Shown here piece by piece: positions 20,847 to 32,364 of a stretch of DNA of 64,000 nt (position 1 is its first letter; each line of letters starts with the position of its first letter). The stretch comes from Globodera rostochiensis (taxonomy: Eukaryota > Nematoda > Chromadorea > Rhabditida > Heteroderidae): positions 372,001-436,000 of the forward strand of contig JAEVLN010000002.1 of NCBI GenBank assembly GCA_018350325.1, read 5' to 3'. Below the pieces are notes generated by a model. That model had not been told where the DNA came from. It searched no databases and saw only the letters and a program-made list of their open reading frames with translations. A program made the translations under genes and the position numbers.

Positions 20847-23800
20847 TCAATTGGGCCGCCAACAATCAGAGAAGAAAGTGAACTTGGCTAAAATAAAATT
20901 ATAAATTTTTATTTGATTATTAAAAGCGCCAACATATGAGCAGAAGCCAACGGCACCGTTAAACTGGAGACTTGTCGGGCACTGCATCCGATAAGCCTTT
21001 CCTGATTTTATAAAATTCATTTAGCAAACGAAAGGCTCAAAAATCAAAATTTTTTTTTGTGTAAATATAAATAAAAATGTTAATAAAAAAATAAATTTAA
21101 ATACTAAATAAGAAATACTTAAAAATGCTAAAATGGAGCGAGACTGAAACGTCCATTTGGGACTGAAATTCCCCACTTATATGATCCCGGGGGTTTTGTT
21201 AAAATTAACAAATCTTTGTTCCACTCAATTATTCTTGTTGTTTTTGGCCGGGATCTTACTAATGCCGATGCGACTTCGAAACTTTGCCCATTTTCATCTC
21301 CCGGGGGTTTCCTTAAAATCCCCCCAATCAGGGCTGTGTCGAAAGTAAAAAAAAAAGTCAAAATCGAAAATCGAAACTGAAAAGTTCGAAATCGAAAATC
21401 GAAAGGAAAAAAACGTCGAAAATCGAAATTCGAAAGTGAATCGAAATTTTTTTATGTGACTAAAAAAAGTATTTTATTAAAATAATTTATTTTAATAAAT
21501 ATTGTTTGATAAGTCGTCATTTTTGCTTCAGTGGCCCTTATTAGGCTTAAAGCTTTTGGGCGGGGGGGGGGGGGTCGGCGGTGCCGATAGGCGCTGCCGA
21601 GAAAAATTTTTATATTTTTGACTCAATTTTGTTAAGAAATTTCATCAAAATTTTAGCAAAATTAAGCATTTTGCTTCGGAATTTAGGAAAATTTTTTTAA
21701 AAAAAATTACGTAAGTGGAGGAGTTCGGCGGTGCCTGTCGGCGCCGCAGGGGAATTTTTTGAACATTTTAATGCTATTTGTTAAGAAAATAAAAGCAAAA
21801 ATTCAAGAAGATGTGATTAATTTATTTGAAAAATTCTTTTTTTATGCGCATTTTAGTTTAAAAATATTTGAAAATCATTAAAAATGTTCCGTTAATGGGG
21901 GATAGAAGCATGTAAAAAAGATTGAAATTTTGTCAAAAAGTTGGCAAGACCACTGCCCGTCCTTGCCAAAAATTTAAAAGCCGGGACCACGACTTTCGAA
22001 ATTATTTTCGAAAAACAGCCCATTTTTGTCGAAATCGAAAGGAAAAAAACGTCGAAAATCGAAATTTCGACACAGCCCTGCCCCCAATCTCGCTCTGCTC
22101 TAGTCTCAAATCATGAAGCATTTTTGTTTATAAGCATTTCACTAAAATTTCTTACCTGTCAAGCACAACAGAAATGCCTCCCTGAGGATGGGTCCATTCA
22201 CTGATGAAGCCGGCATCGATTTGAAGCCGTCCTTCTGTCCATAACAGAACATTGGATCCAAAATACTTAAAATTTCTATGAATTTTTTAGCAAATCTTAT
22301 TTTTTTAGACAGTCTAAATCTGGTTGAGTCTTAAAAATTAATTTTTGACAAATTCTTTTTATTGATAGCCGCCATATTTGCCGTCAATTTCAAAAAAAAA
22401 AATTCTCAAAAGTCATGCACGTGTTTTTTAATTTGTAAGGATTTTTGGGTCGACTAATCCAAATATGACCTTTCAGTTTGACCAAATTCGAACCCCGTAC
22501 CCGAATTTGAACAAAATTTCAAAAAGTTAAAAAATTTCCAAAAATTAATTTTGGTTTCAAAATCATTCAAAAAAAATTACAACAAAAAAGCAAATAATGA
22601 TCGATTCTTGAATTTTGTGCCAACATTAATATTTGGAATTTTGCTTCACTTGGCTTGGCTGTACGGTACTGCCGTCGATTGGACGATTATCGGCGGCGCC
22701 GAAGTCACGGGCAACGGCGGCGCATTCGTTGGCACCGGTGAGGGAACCTTATTAAAAAAAATTAATAAAAATTAGTAATAAAATTAAAATTAAATTAAAA
22801 TCAAAAAATGAATTAATTCATTTTAATTCTCTTGTACATTTGGAAGTGCCGACACGGGAGTTTGTGAAATTTGAAGGCCGCCCAATTCGTGCGCAATTGT
22901 ACGGATCAACGGGTATCGGCCTGAGAATCATTTTGATTTAGTGCTCGGCAAAATCGCAAATTTTTTGATTTGAATAGAAAATCCGGATTTTTAAAATTAT
23001 GTTGAACGGATTCTTTATCTAATAGAACCTCGGTATTTAAAATATGTGAGGATTTTTTATGCCATATTTTGGCCTTTTCCCAAAATTTGTTAAGAAAAAG
23101 GCAATAAAAAGCGAAAATGCACTGATTAATTTTTAGTTTTTTAATGCACGCCTAAAAATGACTTTTTGATGTTTTTAATGTTTTTTTTTGCGAATAGTTA
23201 TCGAGTTACTAAGCCCTGCATTAATTTTGAATTTAAATTGAACGTCAATAAACAATATTTTAAATTTTATGGGTTTTGAGAATAAATCCATATTTCACCA
23301 TTTAGCATTTTTAGTCAATATGTAGGCATTTTTTCAAAATATATAAATATACAGTCTACATAATATACTAGTAGTATACCAAGTTGGCTTCCGGCACATT
23401 GCCCATTGAAATCGTCAAAGTCCAACGTCCACACAAAAGCGCCTCCAAAACTGTTTTGTCGAATCCAGTTGAGCTGTTTTTGTATAAATATTATTGAACC
23501 AATTTTTAGAGAAATGTTTTTTTTCGATCATTTTCACTTTGATTTTGATGCTTTCCACATCGTCGTAGCTGAACCACTGATCATTGTCGGCGATCAAGAA
23601 CGGCACCTGAGTTTCCCGATCAAAATAGCGCTGTGCACCCTTCGATAACATTTCGCAAAACTAAAAAAATAAAATGTAAAAATTTTATTTTTCATTTAAA
23701 AAAGTGTTTAGCATCATAATAGTCTAATGGAGTTTTGTTTAACGCGTAACGAAATATAATTTCTTTCCAAATAAATGAAAATTGCCCCCCCCCCCCTCCG

Positions 23801-26800
23801 GGCGGAAGAGACGTTTTCGAAAAATTATTAATTTTAGGTTATAAAAGTCGAAAATTATTAATTTTAGGTTATAAAAGTCGAAAATTATTAATTTTTAGGT
23901 TTAACACCTTTGGTTAATTTTCTAACAAACACTTTAATAATTTCAAAGTAGATTCAATACCAAAACTAGTAAAAAAATTCTTCTTACAACCGAAAGTCTT
24001 TAAAAATAAAAAAATCTAAAAACTTAGACAAAAGACAAATAAAAACCAACACCTCGAAAAAAAATGTACCAGAAATATGGCAAACGAATTCTCATCAAAA
24101 ATGCCATCTTTAGGGAATGTAAAAAAGTCTTTTTTTCTGCGACTAAAACTCGAGAATTTTTGAGCCTCGAGACCGATACTTCACTAGACTAATCGAATTC
24201 AATAAAAAATTGTTAATAAAATATGGTTGACCTCAAAGTAGGCTCCGGTACCAGCCAATTGGACAAATTTGGTAGCTTTTGCCGCCTGACCCTGAGCGTC
24301 CAGACCGCGGAATTGTTGCGGATCTGTTAAAGTCCAGCCACGGCCTGAATTTGTTGAAGAAAGTGTAATTTTAAATGCTTTTGATGATTAATTATTTATT
24401 TTTTTGTTTACCGTATGTTGGAATTCCGACAATAATCTTTGAGCAGAAATGTTGCGTTTATGAATAAAAATATTTATTTATAGAAGCGACCTTTGATTTT
24501 GGCATTCCTTTCTCAGCCCAATAATTTGCGGCTCCAGCCTAAAAGTTTAATAATTAATTAATTGTTTTATGAATAATTTTATTTATTTTTTTAGAATTAA
24601 TTACGTTTGATCCTAAAATTTAGTTTATTATTTAATTGAATAAAATGCCTTAAGCCTCAAATTTATTTTTAAATTTTGTTTTTCATTATTGGCATGCTGA
24701 CTGACCACATTCCATAAGCGTTTATCCGCCGGGTCCTTGGATCGACCGTATAATTGCGCGTTCATGCCAGTTTGCTGTTCCCATGAGCCATGAAAATCGT
24801 AGCTCATCAGCAACACAAAGTCGAGCAGGCTTAATTAATTACGGTTAATAATTAAGGTTAAACTCTGGCATCAGGTTTCGAGTTCTGAGGATCCGGAAAA
24901 TCGACTTGGACCCGGGCGGACCTTTTTCCGGGCAACCACCCAATAGGGCCGAGCGGGCTTTTTTTTTAAATTTGTCCAAACCCTAACGTAAAAAAGGTAA
25001 GTGTCAAAATTATTTTTAAAGAAAAGGTAAAGTTTTTTTAAAAATATTTTTACTTTCCAATTGTCGGAATGTCGTATCCTTTGTCGATGTTCTCCGTGCC
25101 GGCAGCAACTGCGGCTGACATCAGCAAACGCGGCATTCCGCTTGCATAACTTTCTGCCCCAATGGCGTCTTTGAGTTCCTGACGAATTTTTCCAATTTAA
25201 ATTTAATGAAATAAAAAAAATGTAATAAATATTTGTATAGTTTATTGATTATCCAATTAAAACAAATGTAAATAATAATAGAAATCTATTTAAGAATTCT
25301 TTAATATGAATGTTTTTTAACATACCTAAATAGGTATTGAAAATTATAAATAATATTCAATACAATAAAATAAATTTGTTTTGGTAAAATAAAGTAAAAT
25401 AAATTTAAAAATTTAGCGCCTTTTTATATTATTTACTTTGTCATTTATTTGATTAAAGAATTTGTTAATTTAATTATTGATATTTTAAAACAAAAAAAAA
25501 GAATTTGCCTTCAAAAATTTGTTGAAATTTTGCTTCTCCGTTTCACCGCTTGGATATTCCCAGTCAATGTCGATGCCATCAAATCCGTACTTTCGCACAA
25601 ATGAAATTGCCGAATTTACAAAAACTTTTCTTGACTGTTCGCTGAAATTGTTGAAAAAGACTTTTTGAACAATTAAAATTTTACAAAAGCGTGCCCACCT
25701 TGAGGACATTCCCTGAAAAAGGCGGGTGCCAAACGACCAACCGCCAAATGAGAGCAACGTTTTCAGTCCTGGATCGAAGGCCTTCAAATTTTAAAGACAA
25801 TTAAAATGAATGGATTAAAAAGGGTATTTTTTTCAAAATTTTTTACGAAATTTAATGCCATAAACTCCCCCGCCTGACCTTAAGTGCATTCACACGGTTA
25901 TACATCCCTTTTGGTTGCCAATCGCTGGGCAAATCGGCCGGATCGTAGGCCCTAAAATGTTAACAAATTTTAATTATTATGGAATATTCAGTTTTTTGTT
26001 ATTCGAGTTCAGTTTGATTCTCCACCTATGATCAGCTCAGAAAACATTTACGAATTGACTCTACGACAAAAGGTCACCGACAAAATGTCCCCCCGACTAA
26101 ATGCCCCCCCCCCCCCCCGACTAAGGTTCCCCTCTAGCTAGCTAGTAGAAAAGGGTCGCCCGTCCCCCAGCAGGGGGATTTTGACTGCTTTTTACTTAAA
26201 GGGGCATTTTGTCTGGGAGACATTTTGTCCGGGGGACCTTTTGTCCGTGTACCGTCTCGACTTTTGTGTTCAAAAAAATTACGATTCTAATCACCCTTAA
26301 TGACATTTACAAAATTAATTCACTCACTTTGCCGTGTAGTCCTCATTCATCCAGCCAAAAGCGTACAAAATGTGTGTGCAAAGTCCCGGAATGTATTCTT
26401 CCGGCATATATTTGGCCCGTCCCTGTCTGTATTGGGCCCAGTTAGTGAAGTAGCAAGCTCGCAAATAACCAGCAGAAGCATTGGCTTAATTAGTATTATT
26501 TTTAAATGAAATTTAAAGAAGAAAGTTGCTTTTCGACTCCAAACCCCCGAAATTTTTGGTCGGAGGATGTCCCCCTCGACCCAACCCGAATAAACTATCC
26601 AAATTTTGTAATTTTTACTGGGAAATAGCTGCTTTAACTTTATTTTATGCTAAAAAAAATAGTGAAATAATAGCTAACATTGGTTTTATAAATAAAATAA
26701 ATAATTTTTTAAATTAGATAAGGTAACTAATTTTAATATATTTTGCATACCGGTGATGAAATGAAAAATGATTAAGTTGGCAATTAAGCTGAGCAAATGT

Positions 26801-26820
26801 TTAGAAAAGTGTGAGGCCAT
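20847..26820 (-). CDS. Secreted GH18 chitinase with C-terminal chitin-binding domain
   Basis: Sixteen exons join in phase to 532 residues. From the 5' end: 26751-26820, 26328-26484, 25879-25951, 25699-25781, 25509-25641, 25054-25178, 24706-24829, 24491-24538, 24412-24436, 24232-24344, 23538-23660, 23380-23473, 22838-22920, 22665-22747, 22156-22265, 20847-21001. There is a signal peptide ([13 protein letters not shown]), then the GH18 barrel: [24 protein letters not shown], catalytic [10 protein letters not shown] with the acid E intact, [36 protein letters not shown] and RYPLI. A Pro/Thr linker follows, then a CBM14-like domain ([25 protein letters not shown]). It hydrolyses chitin, likely in moulting, egg shell or feeding. 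Intron 5 has a GC donor and intron 15 holds a hAT MITE. The last residues are uncertain: read-through to the TGA, or a GT donor after CSY. Confidence 0.9.
21329..22080. mobile_element. 0.75-kb hAT-like MITE in chitinase intron 15
   Basis: Perfect 16-bp ends CAGGGCTGTGTCGAAA (21329-21344 and 22065-22080) with an exact 8-bp TSD cccccaat (21321-21328 and 22081-22088). Same family as 6525-7560 (one base different in the end) and a shared interior with a G-run and ggcggtgccgataggcgc block. It splits the chitin-binding domain coding region. Confidence 0.95.
23812..23905. repeat. Three-copy 30-bp tandem repeat in chitinase intron 10
   Basis: The unit containing attattaattttaggttata and ending aaaagtcga is repeated about three times, with a C run just upstream (23787-23797). 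Confidence 0.8.
26063..26251. repeat. Fold-back element with GACAAAA(G/T)G motifs in chitinase intron 2
   Basis: The left arm reads GACAAAAGGTCACCGACAAA and continues with aatgtccccc. The right arm is its near complement (ends ccttttgtccgtgta). Each arm carries the GACAAAA motif two or three times. The loop holds a 15-base C run. No TSD was resolved. Confidence 0.65.
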
Positions 26821-27050
26821 TTAGCTTAATTAAAAAACTAAAAATTGCAAATTGTTCAACAAAACTCCAAACTTAAATACCAAATTTATAAAAATTAAAA
26901 AATGAAGAAAGAAAATTAATGCGGCTGTGCAAATTACTAATATAAATTATTGAACAATAAATGACGTTTAATGGATTTAGTTCAGAAGTTGAGTATGAAA
27001 ATAATGGATTAATTTAGTGCAAAAAAGCAATAATTTTACTGTCATATAAC

Positions 27051-27491
27051 TAGGGCCACTAATTATATGGATAAAAAATTTCCGAATATGGCCATAAAAT
27101 ATGGATAAAAATTGTAAAATATGGACGAAATATGGATAAAATTTTTTTCAAATAGCAAAAATGGGCAAGATTTAAAAAAATTTTTATATGTAAATTAAAG
27201 GCATTTCAGAAAATTTTTTGAAAATAAGCAGAATTTTAAAAATTGTCATTTTTTGGTGGCAGAATTTTTAGTTGTGAAGCATTTTTTTAAAAAATCGATC
27301 CTTAGGGAGGTATTTTTCGTTTTTATTGCATTTTTGTTAAGGAATTTTTGAAAAATGGCGAAATATGGAAAATATGGATTATAAAATGGGCTCTAGAAGC
27401 TCCAACCAAGGTTAAAAACATCATTTATGGTATTTATACGCTGTTCCGAGTGCGCAAAAAAATATGGATTTCCATATAATTAGTGGCCCTA
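27051..27491. mobile_element. hAT-like MITE, TAGGGCCACTAATTATATGG ends
   Basis: Perfect terminal repeats of about 21 bp (27051-27071 and 27471-27491) and an exact 8-bp TSD catataac (27043-27050 and 27492-27499). Related to 5636-6014. It lies 230 bp upstream of the chitinase start codon. Confidence 0.95.
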
Positions 27492-27499
27492 CATATAAC

Positions 27500-29260
27500 A
27501 AAAAATTAAAATTTCTTTTTAAAAAAAAAATAAAAAATGTATTTCAAAACGTCATTGGCTAATTTATTTTGTTTTTTTTTTACAGAAAACAAATAAATAT
27601 TGAAATTTGATGCACCAACAACATTTGGCCGGCCATCTATCGCTCATAAAAGTCATCCCCCCCCCATTCTTTTACGACACATTACCTACCCATCCCATCC
27701 CGGAAAGCATTGGATGTGTGTTGAATGGAATGGAACGCGGGGGTAGGGGGGGGGGACTTTCCGGTATTTGTTGGGGATCCCGAAGTCCCGCGATCCCGAG
27801 GATGCATGGATTGATGGGCCGGCCGGCGGTGGGGGGGGGGGATATTGGTCCGTCGAATGGTAAGTGGATGTGAGTGACAAAACGATCTCTGGGGTGCTCG
27901 GGACGGATTGGGGGGGGGGGGACGCATGGACGGGGAGGAGAGCAAGCAGCACATCCCATCCGCCGATGGAAACCGGGACGGGCCAGCACTTTCATGCATA
28001 AGTGGGCGTGCGCGAATTGGGTCGGGGATCAAATGTCGCGCTTCACGTAAAAACATTTGGCCAATGAGGGCTACCGAGCCGAATCCAGACCGGTCCGAAT
28101 ACAAACCAGGGCAATAACTGACTTCAAGCTTGACTGATTCAGACAAATTAAAAAGCATTCGAAAGCTCTTGTCGAGATAAAGCTATAGTTAAGCTAATTT
28201 ATCAATTGGCCATGTTTCAAAAAGTTATGGCCAAAAAATTTAAAAAAAGTTCAAAATATCGATTTTTTGGAGCCATTCCTTTTTTGAGACTTGGAAAAAT
28301 CGCAAAAAGCGTTATCCCGCAATTTTTAGGGGTACTTTTTTCAAAAAATGTGATCAGTCAATTTTCGGTTTTACATTTTTTTAAAGAAATCTTCCAGCCC
28401 AAAATAGGTAAAAACCTAAAATACACAGCCCTACCTATGACCGACATTTCGTGTTTTTATTGTTCGAACATCGTAATGTAAGGAAGAAAAAGTGTCCCAG
28501 TTGATTGGACGGTTAAAACGCCTTAGGGCAAGGACATAAAGAGCATAAGAGGGGAACGGCCGCTGGGACGGCACGGTAGCTCAGACCAAAATGGCATTAT
28601 TGGCTTGGATGTGAAGCAGGAGATATAACCGGTCCCGGATTTCCTCGCTTTTTGGGCTCTCGGGCTTGGGAGCCGGAATGTCGGCTTCCGGACACTTTTT
28701 TGGCATCCGGTAGACATCCCTGGTGTGAAGTTGCTGATCACCGCACCGAGCGGGTCGTTGATTTCCCCCCCCCCCCCCCGGGGCTATCATTTTGATGTAT
28801 ATCTTTTAATTAATGCACAAGGGTGGCGGAAACCCCTCGAAATGCCAATGCCATTTTTTGTCAAAAGATGAACGGACGGACAGAAGCACACATTTTGTAC
28901 AAAATATGTTGAGGGAGAGGAGGGGAGGACAAAGTGATTCAAATATATATAAAAAGAAAATGGGATGAATAACAATATAATAATAATAATAATAATGTGC
29001 ACATAATGTTTCGCTTTCAACGCCTTTCTTAGTCATCCATCCCTCCGTCGTCCATTTACAAATTCTTCTTTAAACAATTTTTGTGAAATTCTTTTCCATT
29101 CCATTTACAGCACACATTTTTTTCCCGCTTTTTACAGCACATAATCCGCGACACAACAATCTTTGAATTATGTAAAAATCCATTAGGCGCTGTTTTGTCC
29201 GTCCATCCGTCCGACCATTCACAAAAAAGTCACCGTTATTAATAACGTTTTGTTGTAATT
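27500..29260. other. GC-rich, homopolymer-rich stretch, no assigned gene
   Basis: Several G or C runs of 9-15 (for example 27832-27841, 27911-27920, 28766-28780). Long overlapping frames on both strands at 27600-28160 look compositional. A minus-strand frame at 28581-28750 (MPKKCPEADIPAPKPESP, then a Leu-rich end) has protein-like composition but no family match or supported start. Confidence 0.4.
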
Positions 29261-30090
29261 ATGAAGTGAATGAATGGGGGGACGATTGAGTTGGGTTGGG
29301 CCGGGATTTTTGGAAAACCCCGGGACAAAGAAAAGTCCCGGTCAAATATCGAGACTAATGGACGAAAATAAAGGAAAAATAATGAAATCGGAACATTTGC
29401 TCAACGCGAAAATATTAAAATTAAGTCAAAATATTTTTTCTAAAAAAAGATTAAAAATAAAAGACAATGCAAAAATTACCAAAAATTGCAATTTAGACTT
29501 TAAAAAATTTAAAGATGTTTTAAATAATTAATACATTTTTAAATTTATTAATTATTGCATTTTGAATTAGATTTAAAATTTGGGCAAACCACTTATAATA
29601 AAAAAGCGAATAAAAAATAGAATCTATAATATTTAAGAATAAGGACATAAAAATAAAACTAGAAAAAATAAAACTGGTCCATCTTTTTGCAGACGAACTC
29701 AATTTTCTCAACAATTTTATACGGTAACTTTTAAAGATGATATTTGACGTCATAAACGGCCAACCGACCAGGGATGGGCAAAATCGGAAAATAAAATCCT
29801 CCAAAAAATCCAAAACAATTTAAAATCCGAAATCCGAAAACCCAAAAATCCCGGTATTTCCGAAACCCGAAATCCGAAAACACCTAAATTAATACAAAAA
29901 AAGTTACGTTTACTTCAATAATTATTCAACTCAAATGAATAAAAGGAAAAGAAGCAATTTCCTTTAAGTTTTGCTCCATTCTTTGGGGAAGAAACAACAT
30001 TTGCGACCACTAATACGTTCAAATCCGATGTATTCAGCCAATGTAATAAAAAAAGGGCAATAGGAAGAGTCTTTATCTGTTTAATTCATG
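29261..30090. other. Repeat relics
   Basis: A cccggg relic (29295-29345) and a single hAT-like end CAGGGATGGGCA at 29770 followed by aaatccgaaa repeats. No partner end was found, and no gene. Confidence 0.45.
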
Positions 30091-30149
30091 AAGCTGGAGC
30101 TGTATTTGTTCCGTCCCGTTGAATACTCTTCAACTGTTCATCGTACAAA

Positions 30150-30690
30150 GTTGAAGATGTTCCGCTCGCAGCCCCTGGGGACCTCATTCATTATGCAGTT
30201 CGTACTGTTCGAGCTGTGCTACCTCCCCTGGTATAAAGAGAAGATTTAACGGACTCAATCCTTCCCGCCCATTCATTTCCTGTATTTATGATAATATAGA
30301 ATGTTTGTTCTCCATCTGGAAGCACTCAGGCACAGGCTTTGCTACAAGTTTATGTGCTTCATTGGCATCATCGACAGCTTCTGTCTGGCCATATCTGCAG
30401 CTTCATGCACGGCTAAACGGCTAAGCCGTCACGGGCGCTGTGTTTGGTTCCCAACCCGATCTGATCATCAACTGGTCGGCGTTATTGCATTAATTTAGCG
30501 CCAATTAACTCTATCAGACTGACTGACTTCGCTTTGCCATTTCTGTTTATTTCTTCCCACGATCAGTCTTCTGCTGGGTGATCGAATTGCCTCACTATCA
30601 GTGGACATTCTGCTCGCAAAAAACCGCGCGGTGCGTGGAGATGGATGACTTGGCCTATTTGGGGCAAACGGATTTACAACGGTCACCAAG
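30150..30690 (+). pseudogene. Serpentine receptor (Srt-like) relic
   Basis: Disjoint frames resemble class T chemoreceptors: FIMQFVLFELCYLPWYKEKI, then LCYKFMCFIGIIDSFCLAI with the Srt-type CYK-x-M-x-F-x-G-I-x-D hallmark, then a frame with CWVIELPHYQWTFC. In-frame stops (for example after KEKI) separate the first parts, and no splice signals rescue the frame. It is probably a decayed GPCR copy; unrecognised introns are an alternative. Confidence 0.45.
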
Positions 30691-30966
30691 CCTGGGGCTT
30701 TAAAAACTGTTTGAAAATTTGTAGTGAAAGGACAATTTGGAAAACAGAGCATATAAATTATTATATAAATCCAACCCAATTTAATAAATGGGCCTTTTTA
30801 TGTTTTTGCTCAATTTTGATGGCCGAGAAAATAAAAGTGCAACCAAACAGGAAGTAAATAGTATGTTCAAGTATTTATTTACTCTTAATGATTTGTTTTC
30901 ACCTCAATTCTTGAAATATTTTTGTGCATTTCAATGAAATGGCTTTGAAAGTGATTGATCCAACGT

Positions 30967-31056
30967 TCAAAGTGTTGGGAGATAACCATAAACAGCGATT
31001 GCTCCAGTCAACAGAATGAAACAGGTTAAACCACTGGCAAAAATGTGGTCGGCCAT
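30967..31056 (-). CDS. Possible 29-residue membrane peptide
   Basis: A minus-strand ATG frame encodes a 29-residue peptide dominated by one hydrophobic segment (LTCFILLTGAIAVYGYLP). It may be the last exon of a larger gene or chance. No family recognised. Confidence 0.22.
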   Translation of the reverse strand: MADHIFASGLTCFILLTGAIAVYGYLPTL

Positions 31057-31257
31057 TGAGCATTGACAAGATTTTGTTTTGAATGGATAAAAATGATGAA
31101 GAATAAATTGTATGGGAACTCTCACCGAACAGATCAACTCCCCCCCCCCCCCCACAACTTTGTCCCCCCGGGGGGGGGGGATGAGAAAGACGGGACCCTG
31201 GGGCCCGTGGTTGAGTAATTCAGTTTAAAGTGGGCGTATATGTATGACTGGCATGCC

Positions 31258-31265
31258 TATAAAAG
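31258..31265 (+). promoter_or_regulatory. TATA box of the 31339 secreted-peptide gene
   Basis: TATAAAAG lies 73 bp before the ATG of the downstream gene, the only clear TATA match adjacent to a start in this region. Confidence 0.45.
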
Positions 31266-31338
31266 CCTATCGATGCGCGCCCATTTGTACAACCCTAAAA
31301 TTGTACCCTTAACAAAATTCGTTTTCACATTCTAAAAT

Positions 31339-32364
31339 ATGTTCCAAATGCGTTCTCTCGCCTTTTTGTTGCTGATCTGCCTGGGTGCCATGGTCAGCTG
31401 GAACAATGCGGCGATAATGCTTACTGAACGCCAAGCCGAAGCAGTACAACAACCTATCCGCGCTCGCCGTATGTCCGTCCATTCATAATTTAATCAGATA
31501 ACTAAACTTGATAGAAACATGATCATGGCCATAATTTCCCCCCAAAAAAACATTGTTAGTAGTGATGCCGAGAACTAAAATTTACCGAGACAGAGAAATG
31601 ACCCCGTGATTCAAGACCGGGAAATGTCCCCGAGACTCGAGACTCTCGCGCATCACTAATTGTTAGGCATTTTGTTTACTTTTTATTTATTTCAGGAGAC
31701 TATGATGATTGTCCCAACAGTCAACACTATGAATGCTTATGTATGAAATGTCAAAATATAGATCATAGGGAGAAATTGGGCCGGGGGATTTTGTTTGGAA
31801 TTTTTTTCGAGATTCGCCGAATTTGAAGGCAAAGTCCAGATTGGACCAGATTTAAAGGAGATAAACCCAACCGAACATTTTTTGTGGGATGTTCAAACAG
31901 AATGGAGGGGCTTTTGGATTTTTGGGGTTTCGACATCGTCGGATCCTGGCCAAACAAATGACTACCGTATATACTCTTGTAATCCCCCACCCTCTAATAA
32001 TGTCGCCCTTTCTGAGTAGGTTGAAAAATAACCCCCCATGCGGGATTATAAGAGTCTATACGGTAAGCTTTCTTGTTCTCATTTGTTTACTTCAGCAACC
32101 AACCCTGATGGGACCTGTGGTCGTTGGAAGTACGGTTTTAAATAAAAACTTAAATATTTTTAAATTTTATTGTTTTCAGATGCCTGTAAGGAGAAACAAG
32201 CCCCGAAGGCAAGGCATAGTCGGGGTCATTCGATGGCACCGAATTATTCTGATGATCGAAATGTTGTGTCAACGAATTTATTCAACCATTCATTTATTTT
32301 ACAATATATGAATTGCAGTTTGACGCATAAAACGATTGAAAACTCTGTTTATTTAACAATTTAG
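31339..32364 (+). CDS. Secreted, furin-site, four-cysteine prepropeptide (4 exons)
   Basis: Exons 31339-31468, 31696-31740, 32096-32134 and 32180-32364 join in phase to 132 residues. The signal peptide is MFQMRSLAFLLLICLGAMVS. A short pro-region follows, then R-A-R-R, a dibasic (furin-type) site whose last Arg codon spans the exon 1/2 junction. The mature part starts DYDDC and has cysteines spaced C-x7-C-x8-C-x7-C, spread over exons 2-4. The tail (about 55 residues, His/Asn/Ser-rich) is less certain. The architecture suggests a processed extracellular peptide (hormone, toxin-like or host-directed effector); no family was recognised. Introns 1 and 3 are occupied by a hAT MITE and a TA-flanked MITE respectively. 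Confidence 0.7.
31560..31658. mobile_element. 99-bp hAT-like MITE with CTCGAG core
   Basis: Ends TAGTGATGCCGAGA and (complement) TAGTGATGCGCGAGA, with an exact 8-bp TSD attgttag (31552-31559 and 31659-31666). Interior has gagactcgagactctcg. Inside intron 1 of the secreted-peptide gene. Confidence 0.9.
31965..32063. mobile_element. 99-bp TA-flanked MITE (Tc1/mariner-type footprint)
   Basis: Ends CCGTATATACTCTTGTAATC and (complement) CCGTATAGACTCTTATAATC pair over about 22 of 24 bases, bounded by TA at 31963-31964 and 32064-32065. A TA duplication is typical of Tc1/mariner elements. Lies in the intron between exons 2 and 3. Confidence 0.75.

Noticed and set aside
27672..28158. Overlapping Pro-rich open frames of up to 158 codons
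   Set aside because: Three frames are open together because of G/C runs; no start context, splice pattern or family signal.
29770..29890. hAT element starting CAGGGATGGGCA
   Set aside because: No matching right end or TSD could be found downstream.
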